Assembly (NCBI GenBank): GCA_050180235.1
Contig: JBFXEJ010000053.1
Span: 1 to 40,857, forward strand
Direction: 5' to 3'
Length of the DNA stretch: 40,857 bases
From: JAABRU01 sp050180235
GTDB lineage: Bacteria > Desulfobacterota > Desulfobacteria > Desulfobacterales > Desulfococcaceae
The first letter of the stretch is position 1, and every line of letters begins with the position of its first letter. Positions 23,777 through 33,000 of this stretch are shown piece by piece. The notes below the pieces were generated by a model that was not told the DNA's origin, did no database searches, and worked only from the letters and a program-made list of their open reading frames with translations. The translations under genes were made by a program, and so were the position numbers.

Positions 23777-25123
23777 TCACAGTTCCATTTTCTCGGCTTT
23801 CATCAGTTTCTGGCGCAGGGTTTTCCGGTCAACACCGAGGATTTCCGCAGCACGGGTTTTGTTTCCGCCCACGCTGGCCATGACATTGAGGATATGCTCA
23901 GCCTCCACTTCTGCCAGAGTCCGGGCCGTGCCTTTTCCTGTGCATACGGAAAAACGCATGGATTCGGGAAGATCGCTTACATCTATTTCAGGAGTGTCTG
24001 TCACCACCACCAGCCGCTGAATCAGATTTTCCAGTTCCCGCACATTGCCGGGCCAGTTGAAATTTTTCAGAGCCTGCAGGGCATTGTCTGTAAAAGACGG
24101 GATTTCCCGGCTCATTTCCCTGGCATATTTCTGTGTAAAATAACTTGTCAGGTGCAGAATATCCTCCCTCCTTTCCCGCAGAGGGGGGATATGCACCTCG
24201 ATGACATTGAGACGGTACCAGAGATCCTCCCGGAACTGCCCTTTGCGCACCATAGCGGACAAATCCTTGTGCGTGGCAGTGATAATGCGTGTGTCCACCC
24301 GGCGCACCCGGCTGGAGCCGACCATGTTGATTTCCTTGTTCTGAATCACCCTGAGCAGTTTGCCCTGCATGTTCAGACTGGCATCACCGATTTCATCCAG
24401 AAAAATGGTTCCCCGATCCGCGATCTGAAAATATCCGGCCCGGCTGTCCCCCGCGCCGGTAAACGCGCCTTTCACATGACCGAAAAGTTCACTTTCCAGC
24501 AGGGTGTCTGGAATGGCTGTGCAGTTGACGGAAACAAAAGGAGCCTGCGCCCGTTCACTGCCATAGTGTATGGCCCGCGCCACCAGTTCCTTGCCGGTTC
24601 CGCTTTCTCCGGAAATCAGGACATTGGCCAGTGTGGATGCTGCTTTGTCAATCAGAGCAAAGACTTTGCGTATGGCAGGGGACTGTCCGATAATGCCGTA
24701 GGATTTGACAGGCCTGATTTCAGAATGCACGGTGCGGCGTCTGATGATTTTTTCCTTCATCTGTTCCACTGCGGCCAGCAGTTCATCTTCTGTAAAAGGT
24801 TTGACCAGATAATCCTCTGCGCCGTCTCTGATGGACTGGACTGCGCCCTCAATGCGCGGATAGGCTGTCACCATCATCACTTCTGTGTCGCTGACATTTT
24901 CCCGGATATAACGGAGCAGATCAAATCCGTCAAATTTCGGCATCTTAATGTCTGTGATGACCATATCCACTTTGCTGAATTCCAGCACTGCCACAGCTTC
25001 TTCCACACCCGATGCCGTGCGCACCTCATAGCCCGCGCTGCCAAGCTGCCGCTGGATGATTTCCAAAGCCTCTTTGCTGTCATCCACAGCGAGAATTCGG
25101 ATTTTTTCTTTTGTTTCGCTCAT
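23777..25123 (-). CDS. Sigma54-dependent response regulator (NtrC/AtoC type)
   Basis: A 448-residue transcription activator. Receiver domain, residues about 8-125, with the phospho-Asp in MVITDIKMP and Lys in LVKPF. AAA+ sigma54-interaction domain, about 140-370: Walker A GESGTGKE, the sigma54-contact loop GAFTGA, Walker B IFLDEIGD and the arginine-finger region FREDLWYRLNV. The C-terminal Fis-type helix-turn-helix reads NKTRAAEILGVDRKTLRQKL. It activates promoters with -24/-12 elements when phosphorylated. No kinase partner is adjacent on its upstream side except the pair at 25.4-28.3 kb, separated by a MITE. The tRNA genes lie just after its stop. Confidence 0.94.
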   Translation of the reverse strand: MSETKEKIRILAVDDSKEALEIIQRQLGSAGYEVRTASGVEEAVAVLEFSKVDMVITDIKMPKFDGFDLLRYIRENVSDTEVMMVTAYPRIEGAVQSIRDGAEDYLVKPFTEDELLAAVEQMKEKIIRRRTVHSEIRPVKSYGIIGQSPAIRKVFALIDKAASTLANVLISGESGTGKELVARAIHYGSERAQAPFVSVNCTAIPDTLLESELFGHVKGAFTGAGDSRAGYFQIADRGTIFLDEIGDASLNMQGKLLRVIQNKEINMVGSSRVRRVDTRIITATHKDLSAMVRKGQFREDLWYRLNVIEVHIPPLRERREDILHLTSYFTQKYAREMSREIPSFTDNALQALKNFNWPGNVRELENLIQRLVVVTDTPEIDVSDLPESMRFSVCTGKGTARTLAEVEAEHILNVMASVGGNKTRAAEILGVDRKTLRQKLMKAEKMEL

Positions 25124-25159
25124 CTTTGGTATCTGTCGGGGGTTAGGGATTAGTGGTTA

Positions 25160-25295
25160 GGTGATTTCCATTAATGATTATACCGTTTTTCGTAGGGCGG
25201 GCACGGCTTTTTGTGCCCGCCGTCCTGCTGAAACGGTGGGCACAAAAAGCCGTGCCCACCCTACAATGATGGTACATTTTTTCATGGAAATCGCC
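25160..25295 (+). mobile_element. MITE family A, copy 3 (136 bp)
   Basis: GGTGATTTCCAT...ATGGAAATCGCC ends with TTA on both sides (25157-25159 and 25296-25298). Core identical in plan to 22970-23104. The flanks 25130-25156 and 25330-25390 are TAACCCC/TAATCCC low-complexity repeat. It separates two regulator genes. Confidence 0.85.
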
Positions 25296-25394
25296 TTAGG
25301 GTTCAGAGTTTAGGGAGCAGATTTCAGTGTTCAATATTTATTCCCTGACACCCGAACCCCTAATCCCTGACCCCTAATCCCTAACCCCTTTTGT

Positions 25395-26816
25395 TTATTT
25401 CACAGAAGTTTCCATTCTGATGTCATATTTTTCAATTTTGGAGTGCAGCGTGGGCCGGGAAAGTCCCAGCAGTTTTGCCGCACGGCTCCGGTTTCCGCTG
25501 CTGATGTTCAGGGCCTCTTTGATAAGAATTCCGGCAAAGCGATCCATGCAGGAATCAAATAGGTTTTCCCCATGTTCAGCCGTCAGTTCCCTGCGGATAA
25601 ACTGCAGCAGAGCATCATCTGTGTTTTTCCCCTCCTCTTTCCTCTGCCCCTTTTCAGACAAAGCCTGCACAATTTCCTCGGGCAGAATAGGCGCGCCCCG
25701 GTTGAAAATCAGGACTTTGCGGATAACATTGGAAAGCTCCCGGACATTGCCGGGCCAGTCATACGCGGCCAGCCTATCCCGTGCTGATTTGGTAATGCCG
25801 GGATTGGTCAGATTCTCTTCTGTGGTGAAACGGGCGAGAAAATAGTCGGTCAGCAGGGGAATATCTGCCATGCGTTCCCGCAGAGGCGGCATCCAGATGG
25901 TGACCACCTTGAGACGGTAATACAGATCTTCCCGGAAACGGCCTTCGGAAATGGCAGATTCCAGATTCCGGTTCGTAGCAGCAATAATGCGCACATCGGT
26001 GGGAATGGGTTCCCGTCCGCCCAGCCGTTCAATGCTTTTTTCCTGAATGAGACGCAGAATCTTGGCCTGCAGACTCATGGGCATGTCGCCGATTTCATCC
26101 AGAAACACGGTTCCGCCGTGAGCCTGCTCCATTTTTCCGATGCGGCGGTGGATTGCACCTGTGAATGCGCCTTTTTCATATCCGAAAAGTTCGCTTTCCA
26201 AAAGGGTTTCCGGAATCGCAACACAGTTTATGGCAAGAAAGGGTTTGCGGGAACGGCTGCTGTGCTGATAAACCGCGCGTGCCACCAGTTCCTTGCCTGT
26301 TCCGGATTCTCCCCGGATCAGCACTGTCGCGTCTGTGGGAGAAACCCGTCCAATGGCCTTGTACACTTCCTGCATGAGGTCGCTGCGGCCAATAAGGGCT
26401 TCCTGAAACACGCGGTCAGACGCGGGATTCATTTTAACCGGAGAACGCATGAAACGGCCGGATTCCAGAGCCTTGGTGATGACAGACAGCATTTCCGGAA
26501 TGTCAAAGGGCTTGAGAATATAATCAAATGCCCCCTGTTTGGTGGCTTCAATCGCGGTTTCTGTGGTTCCGAAAGCTGTCATAATGATGACCGGCAGCCG
26601 GGGTTCCATTTTGTGAATGGCCTCAAAGGTTTCCATTCCGTTCATTCCGGGCAGCCGCATGTCCAGAATCACCAGATCAGGAACAGATTCCCTTATCTGC
26701 TCCAGCCCGCTTTCACCGGAAGCAGCACTTCTGACCTCGTATTCCTCTTCGTTCAGCAGACGGACAAAACTTTTCCGCAACTGGTCGTCGTCATCAATAA
26801 TCAGTATCGCGCTCAT
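25395..26816 (-). CDS. Sigma54-dependent response regulator paired with the next kinase
   Basis: A 473-residue NtrC-type activator: receiver domain (about 1-120; phospho-Asp in LVILDMRLPGMNG, Lys in ILKPFD), AAA+ domain (about 145-380; GESGTGKE, GAFTGA, VFLDEIGDMP, FREDLYYRLKV) and Fis-type helix-turn-helix (NRSRAAKLLGLSRPTLHSKI). Its start lies inside the 3' end of the histidine kinase gene 26794-28272 (23-bp overlap), so the two are translationally coupled and are almost certainly cognate partners. The product would activate sigma54 promoters in response to whatever the kinase senses. No target promoter can be named from this window. Confidence 0.95.
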   Translation of the reverse strand: MSAILIIDDDDQLRKSFVRLLNEEEYEVRSAASGESGLEQIRESVPDLVILDMRLPGMNGMETFEAIHKMEPRLPVIIMTAFGTTETAIEATKQGAFDYILKPFDIPEMLSVITKALESGRFMRSPVKMNPASDRVFQEALIGRSDLMQEVYKAIGRVSPTDATVLIRGESGTGKELVARAVYQHSSRSRKPFLAINCVAIPETLLESELFGYEKGAFTGAIHRRIGKMEQAHGGTVFLDEIGDMPMSLQAKILRLIQEKSIERLGGREPIPTDVRIIAATNRNLESAISEGRFREDLYYRLKVVTIWMPPLRERMADIPLLTDYFLARFTTEENLTNPGITKSARDRLAAYDWPGNVRELSNVIRKVLIFNRGAPILPEEIVQALSEKGQRKEEGKNTDDALLQFIRRELTAEHGENLFDSCMDRFAGILIKEALNISSGNRSRAAKLLGLSRPTLHSKIEKYDIRMETSVK

Positions 26817-28272
26817 AGGTTTCCTTCAGGGGAAGAGTGATGATGAAGGTCGTGCCTTTGCCGGGTTCAGAACTGACATCCAGGGTTCCCCGGTGTTCTT
26901 CCACAATCCGCATGGCAATGCTCAGTCCCAGACCGGTTCCCTCATCTTTTGATGTGAAAAAAGGCTGAAAAATTTTTTCCCGCATACTTTCCTCAATTCC
27001 GGGGCCGTCATCAATGATTTCCAGCACGGCTGAATTGTCCGGTGCCACTTTTTCCCGAATCAGGATATTTCCGGATTTTTCAATGGCCTCACACGCGTTG
27101 ACCATGAGATTCACCAGCACTTCCTTCAACTGATCCGGATCTCCGCTGATTTCCGGCAGCATTCCGCTGCGTTCAACTTTTACGGCCACATCATAGGATT
27201 TCAGACGGTGTTCCAGCAGTTGTATGGCATTGTCCACCACAGAGGAAGGACTGACCGGCTGCATATTGAGTTTGGGCGGGCGGGAAAATTCCAGAAAATT
27301 CTGCACAATGGTGTCTATATGCCGGATTTCCTCGGAAATCACATCAAAATCCTCGCGCTGAAAATCTGTGAGTTCCAGAGAACGTCTCAGGGAAAACAGG
27401 CGCATTTTCACAGAAGTCAGGGGATTGCGGATGCTGTGGGCAGTGCCTGCGGCCAGTTTTCCCATCAAAGCCATTTTTTCAGACTGCATCAGATGTTTGC
27501 GGCTCTTCTGCAGTTCCACCTGGGTCTGACCTGCATCCCGGATCAGTCCCCGCACGCTCTGACTCAGGGCAGCGATTTCATTGCCCCCGGCAGAAAAATT
27601 TTTTTCCGGATTTACGGTTTCCCGTGTCAGGCTGCGGACAGGGTTCAGGATATGCTGAATCAGCACAAATGCCAGCACCACAGAAAGACAGAAAGCCGTG
27701 AATATGCCGGTGGATGCGGCCAGCCGCAGATCCTTTGCCTGAGATCGGCTTTGTGCCTCTGCTTTGCGCATCTGATCCAGATAGATATTTTTGTATTCTT
27801 CGCACAAAGTCAGAATCTGAAAAAAATGCTTCCGGGTAATCTGATGAAGTTTCTCCCCTTCCTGCATTTCCCCTTCCTGATAATAGGCAATAACCCGGTC
27901 TTTGGTTTCCACATAGATATGATATTCAGATCCGATTTTCTCCAGAGCATCTTTCTGCTCAGGGGTATCAGCAAAAGACTGTGCCTTTTCCAGTTTTTCT
28001 TTGAAAATCTGCCGGTATTCGCCCAGTTGGCTCAGCCAGGCCGGGTCTTTGTCCAGAAAATAATAGGAAACAAAACCCTTCTGATTCACCAGAGCCATTT
28101 CCATCTGTTCGGCCACCCGCAGGGCTGCCACATCTTTTTCAATGATTCCGGTAAAGAGTTTTTCCATCCTGAAGGTATGCCATACCGTGAGCATACCGCC
28201 GCTGAACATAATCAGCACCAGACTTGCCAGAAGAAGATAGATCCGCACCCGGAGATTGAGATGATACCACAT
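26794..28272 (-). CDS. Membrane histidine kinase, NtrB-like core
   Basis: A 492-residue sensor. Start at ATG 28272 (MWYHLN...); the longer frame to 28362 enters a MITE. Membrane helix 1 is about residues 11-31; a helical periplasmic sensor of about 155 residues follows (four-helix-bundle style, rich in Glu, Lys and Gln); helix 2 is about 187-207; then a HAMP-like linker, a short coiled coil, HisKA with H279 in GTAHSIRNPLTS, and an ATPase with NLMVNACEAI, DDGPGIEE and GTGLGLS. No receiver domain. It overlaps the start of the NtrC-type regulator downstream. The upstream 8-bp-duplicated element begins 17 bp before the start codon and may have displaced or replaced the promoter. Confidence 0.93.
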   Translation of the reverse strand: MWYHLNLRVRIYLLLASLVLIMFSGGMLTVWHTFRMEKLFTGIIEKDVAALRVAEQMEMALVNQKGFVSYYFLDKDPAWLSQLGEYRQIFKEKLEKAQSFADTPEQKDALEKIGSEYHIYVETKDRVIAYYQEGEMQEGEKLHQITRKHFFQILTLCEEYKNIYLDQMRKAEAQSRSQAKDLRLAASTGIFTAFCLSVVLAFVLIQHILNPVRSLTRETVNPEKNFSAGGNEIAALSQSVRGLIRDAGQTQVELQKSRKHLMQSEKMALMGKLAAGTAHSIRNPLTSVKMRLFSLRRSLELTDFQREDFDVISEEIRHIDTIVQNFLEFSRPPKLNMQPVSPSSVVDNAIQLLEHRLKSYDVAVKVERSGMLPEISGDPDQLKEVLVNLMVNACEAIEKSGNILIREKVAPDNSAVLEIIDDGPGIEESMREKIFQPFFTSKDEGTGLGLSIAMRIVEEHRGTLDVSSEPGKGTTFIITLPLKETYERDTDY

Positions 28273-28289
28273 ATTGTTTTTCCATTTTT

Positions 28290-28435
28290 GGTAGTGGGTC
28301 AAATCCGTTGATAAGGTCTCCCCTCCCTTGAGGGAGGGGCAGGGGGAGGGTGAAAACATCACTGATTATCCCCCTCCCCTGACCCCTCCCACCAGGGGAG
28401 GGGAATTTTTGGATCAACAGATTTGCACCACTACC
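28290..28435. mobile_element. MITE family D, copy 1 (146 bp, 8-bp target duplication)
   Basis: Flanked by the perfect 8-bp direct repeat CCATTTTT (28282-28289 and 28436-28443). Ends are GGTAGTGGGTCAAATCCGTT and its imperfect complement. The core contains CTCCCCTCCCTTGAGGGAGG and a matching inverted half with GACCCCTCCC. The core, but not the ends, recurs at 40404-40550. Confidence 0.88.
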
Positions 28436-28460
28436 CCATTTTTTGAATTCAGAAAACAAA

Positions 28461-28554
28461 GTAGAACAAGCTTCCAGCTTGTTTATAAAGTAGAACAGGC
28501 TTCCAGCTTGTTTCATAAAGTCTGCAGGTCGGATTAGCGACAGCGTAATCCGAC
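28461..28554. repeat. Tandem hairpins and REP-like palindrome
   Basis: AGTAGAACA(A/G)GCTTCCAGCTTGTTT is present twice (hairpins 28465-28483 and 28494-28512, TTCCA loops), then GTCGGATTAGCGACAGCGTAATCCGAC (28528-28554), a single arm of the nested palindrome at 3453-3550. Confidence 0.85.
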
Positions 28555-29243
28555 AACTGCCGGATTCCTGCTTTTTGTATATGCTGTATTGCTCTCAAGG
28601 TCAACAGATTTGCCGTGAAAAAATGGGGGGCGCGGGATTATCTGGATTATAATGATTCTCTGCCGGTTTTACCCGGTTTAAAAAAATCCCATACTGAGAG
28701 GCATGGCAGTTAAGTTTTATGGAAACATTGCCGTCCGCAGCAGGATGGGTAAGAAACTGTTCAATTTTGCCTTCCCTCTTTCAGGTCATCCCGTGATTTC
28801 ATTTTATGAAACAGAACAAACCGTTTAATCCGGTCGCAGTATGATCGTTCCGTATGGATGGAGCAATGATGCATCCGCATAACATCGCGCACCTCATCCA
28901 TTATTTTGCGCTCTCTGTTTTTTGTGCTTGACATATTTCACTCCGGGTGGCAAAAAGAAGATTAGAGATCCATCTTTGTTTTTTCCGGAAAACAGGACAG
29001 ATTTCTGCAGTCCGGTTCCCAAATGCCTCTGAATGACGGTCAAAGCAGTTTCTGTGCCGGAAAAAAACAAATCCGGACAGCATACATATGAAAAACCTGA
29101 AAAAGATTTCAGCATTAAACCCTGAGGGTTTCGGAAACACACAGGGAAGTCCCCGGACATTTTAGCCGCTTTCCTTTTCAGATTTCATATTAAGGATATG
29201 GACAGGTTTATTTACCGGTCATTGTCAAAAAAGTCAAGGAATA
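28555..29243. other. Gene-free stretch
   Basis: No convincing gene. An 88-codon minus-strand frame (28894-29160) lacks a ribosome binding site and family resemblance. Composition shifts here from the GC-balanced regulator genes toward the AT-rich island that follows, so this may be a junction of old and acquired DNA. Confidence 0.5.
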
Positions 29244-29244
29244 T

Positions 29245-29391
29245 TACCTGATATTGTATTATCACGGGAATTTTCCCTGATATTGATGGTTTTGGAGTAT
29301 TATCAGGGAAAGTTCCCTGATATTGTGTTATCACGGGAATCTTCCCTGATAATATAGATTTTTGGCTGTTATCAGGGAAAAGTTCCTGATA
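29245..29391. repeat. Four iterated palindromes upstream of the CHAT operon
   Basis: Palindromes of the form TATCA(C)GGGAA..TTCCCTGATA occur at 29260-29282, 29301-29322, 29329-29351 and 29370-29391, with a half-site CCTGATA at about 29248. The first pair is a 69-bp unit repeated as the second pair (offset 69 for both members). They lie 210-345 bp before the first CHAT-operon start, so they could be operator sites or iteron-like sites. There is no T-run or coding potential. Confidence 0.85.
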
Positions 29392-29604
29392 ATCAATGTT
29401 TAACCCTTTGAAAATTAATGATCAATTCCATAACAAAAGATATATGGAAGGCTCAATTTAGGTTGAATATTGTGATAATTATGAATTTTGTAATAAGTTT
29501 ATCAAGTCGCTATTGAACAAACGATTATGAATGAATCAAAGTAAATTTTTGACTATCTACGAACCCATCAAATTTTATAATCATATATCATTGGAGGAGC
29601 ATGC

Positions 29605-30060
29605 ATGAACGAAAAAATTCTTTCTACTGAAGACCTCGAACGTCTATCCCGTGAAATGGATATACGTCTGATTGAACTTTCTGTGGGTAGCGAATCTTCT
29701 GAGATGAAGTGGTTTCAGAGGAATCACTACCCGTTATCCATCCCCGAAAAAGAAGCTAATATAATAGAGGAAATAATCCCTGATGCAGGACACACATCTG
29801 AATCATTTTGGAAGCGTTTTAAAGAGGCTACTCGCTCAGATGTCTGCGAGGAGGGTGGTGTTCTTTATAAGCAATGGAAACATTTTGGCGATCTTTCTAA
29901 CAAAACTGTACTTCAGCAATTCGCAGTAATCTTGGTGGCTATGGGGTTTTCAGGAAATGCATTACAGGTGTTGGCTTTATCTTGTGCAATAATTGTGGTT
30001 CATATAGGTGTAAAAGCGTATTGTATGGAAATATCTGAGAAAAGAACAACTGAAAAATGA
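29605..30060 (+). CDS. Small protein with C-terminal membrane segment, partner of CHAT protein
   Basis: Not a recognised family. The 151-residue protein follows GGAGGAG at seven bases and overlaps the CHAT gene by four bases (ATGA), so the two products are coupled. Residues 1-100 are charged and helical (LSTEDLERLSREMDIRLIEL at the start). Residues about 108-140 are hydrophobic and read as one or two membrane helices, followed by a short charged tail. It could anchor or hold the large CHAT protein at the membrane, or be the effector that CHAT cleavage releases. Base composition is AT-rich like the next gene, unlike the flanking chromosome. Confidence 0.75.
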   Translation: MNEKILSTEDLERLSREMDIRLIELSVGSESSEMKWFQRNHYPLSIPEKEANIIEEIIPDAGHTSESFWKRFKEATRSDVCEEGGVLYKQWKHFGDLSNKTVLQQFAVILVAMGFSGNALQVLALSCAIIVVHIGVKAYCMEISEKRTTEK

Positions 30061-33000
30061 AAGAACTAATTCTCTACTTCCCTAATGAGAATCAAGTTAT
30101 TGTGGAATATTCTTCAGATAGGGCAGCACCGATTAAATTCGAGTCTCCATTGACTGATGAAGATCGCTACGACATTTGTTGGTATATTGAAGTTTACGGT
30201 ACACAATATACAATCAATTTTGATGATGAAAGAGCAGATCGAATAGTAGGGGAATTAAAGGGGTGGGGAGAATCTTTGTTCAATAAAGTATTTGGAAACG
30301 ATTACACTAAAAAGATTTTTTTGTCTTTTTTTAGTATGTTAGATAAATCTGGTGGCCTCATCACAATTGACGCAAATGCACCGTCTATACTGTCCCTACC
30401 ATGGGAAATACTTTGCTTTGAAGGAAAATATCTAGCACATGAATATCCTTCCATTTCCGTTCGCCGACGCCTAACAGACTCTGGGGTGATCAAGAGACAG
30501 TTTCTGCCTAAGTCAAAGAATGCCCTTCACCTTCTCTTCGTTGTCAGTCGTCCTAGAGAATCAAACTTTATTGACCCTCGATCAGAATCCATGGCGGTGA
30601 TGGATGCTTTAGATCGTAATGCTCGTGGTCGAGTGACGGTTGAATTCCTAAGACCTCCAACACTTTGGAATTTAGAAAAACGTCTTAAACTGTTGGAGGA
30701 GTATACTGGCAGACCTGCTGTTGACATTATCCACTTTGATGGTCACGGAATATTCGACACAAATCAAAAAATAGGCAGTCTTTTGTTTGAAAAACGCTCA
30801 GGTGCGATGCATCTGGTGAATGCAGAGGTTTTTGGTCAATTGCTTTCTGAGTATAAAGTTTCGCTGGTAGTACTTTCCGCATGTCAATCGGCCAAAATGA
30901 ATAAGGCAGATCCTCTCAGTAGCGTTAGTGCGTTGCTTAATCATTTCGGCGTTCCTGCTGTAATCGCAATGGGCTATAGTGTCTTAATGAATACCACACT
31001 GGAATTTTTCGGTTTATTTTACAATAAGTTATGTTCCGGAATGGGGATCGCAGCCGCATTTAAATTTGCCCAGCACTACCTTTATGTGAATCCAAAGCGT
31101 GAAAATCGACATAGAGGTATTAATTGTTTCATTTTTAACCTCTATGATTGGTTTTCACCAACTTTATATCAGTATGAGAAAGATATTCCCTTACTCAGCA
31201 GAGCAACAAAAGATGAAGACCGAATGCAAGGTGAAAGACTTGGAAAAAATAATAGATTCGATCAAAGAAATCTATCCATCTGTTGTTTTCATGGCCGTGC
31301 CCGGGAATTATGGCTGATTGAACGCCTGTTTCTTTCAGGTGTTAGGAGAATCACCATTCATGGCTTTAGCGGACAAGGAAAAACAGAATTAGCGGCAGAA
31401 ACTGGTCGCTGGTTAACCCGCACCGGGATGTTTAAAAAATATTGTTTGATTGATTATTCTCTTTGTAAAAACATTGATCCGGTGACCTTTGCAATAAATT
31501 CAATTTCAGTAAGTTTCCATGAAAGCGTAAGCTGTTTCGAAGCTTCAAAAAAAATTATAGAAAAATGTCCCACCTTACTAATTCTAGATAGTCTGGATAA
31601 TCTTCAAAATAAAGAAGCTGATTTTCAGTCAGCCTTATTAGATGCTGCTTCTATTTGGTCCCAAGCCGGTGAAAGTCGGGTTTTAATCACTACTCGTCAA
31701 ACTAGATTATATCATTCGGAATATGGGCAATCCATGAACCCGGCACATCGGTATCTTCATTTGGAAGGTTTGGAAGAAAATGATGCTCTCGGATTGTTTT
31801 CGACACTATGGGAAAAGCCACCTGCTACTGAATTTCCAAAGATTAAACCACAAGAACTGATAGAAATTTTCAAGAAGATAGACTTTCATCCGTTGGCCAT
31901 TAGTCAACTAACCTCTCAATTAAAGCGCCAGCGAACGGTAGGGATTGAAAATTTTATAGAAAATATGCTTTCAGGCACTACCGATGAGGAAGCAAAGAAT
32001 AACTTTCATATATCCTATGAAATGTCTTTGGAACGGTTATCAGAAAAATACTGGAGTTTGATGCCAAGAATGGGCGTATTTCAAAGTGGTGCAATGGAGA
32101 ATTTGCTTGTTGAAATTGCTGAATTTCCAAATTGGAAAGAAATGCGACAAGAATTAGAAGTAGCCGGTTTGATTTGGTCTGAGAAGCTACCCGATATAAA
32201 ATCTTCCTATTTAAAATTTCATCCGACACTTGCATCTCATTTTTGGATGCATCTTTCCAGTTCAGAAAAAAAAAGCATAATTGATCGTCACAGAAAAAAA
32301 TATTATTGGCTTTGCAATATTCTATATAAGCATGAGCTATACCAAGATGAGAATGATAATATAGCAATAGCCTTGCGCGAGTTACCTAACTTGCTCTTTG
32401 CTGTCAAAAATGCTTTGACAGTAGTTGATAAAAACGCTGTAGATTTTGTAATTTGCATATGTTATTTTCTAAATAACTTTGGGTTGTTAGAGGAAAAAGA
32501 CCATCTGATTGGGCAGGCTGAAACAATTGTCGAAGTTGCAACTGACGAATGGGGGCGCCTTCAGTGCGATAGAGTGAAAACCCTGTTAATTTCCTTACGT
32601 TTTTCCGAAGCTGAAAAAATGCTTCGGAATCTGCTGTCCATCCCAGCTCTTACTAATACCCATTCTCAGTATTTTGCATTGAATTTGTTATGCACACTCC
32701 TATGTGCTACCAATCGGTATAAAGAAGCTAAAAAAATGCTCTTTAAAGCATACGATGTGGCAAAGGTGTTGAAGTTAGCATACAGTGAGAATTTTTTCAG
32801 AGATTTTGATATTATTTTTGGAGATATCCTGACAGGACTGGGTAAAATAGACGAGGCGCGTTACAAATATAATCAAGCACTATCATATGTAAAAAATGGT
32901 ATAGATAATAATAAAATTGCTGAAATTGAGTGTGGACTCGCTTCACTGTGTCTATCCGAGACACCGACAGCAGCGTTTTTTGATGAACATAATACTGCTG

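Noticed and set aside
23669..25153. Long plus-strand open frame of 494 codons
   Set aside because: It lies antisense to a clear NtrC-type regulator and runs through a tRNA; its translation is Cys/His/Phe-rich without motifs.
25330..25390. Telomere-like CCCTAA repeats
   Set aside because: The runs are short, irregular and internal to a bacterial chromosome; they are one of several dispersed low-complexity patches.
28894..29160. Small minus-strand gene of 88 codons
   Set aside because: No ribosome binding site, no family resemblance, and composition is that of intergenic DNA.
29245..29391. Possible CRISPR array or terminator series
   Set aside because: Repeat spacing is irregular (about 40 and 28 bp), intervening sequences are themselves duplicated, and no T-runs follow the stems.
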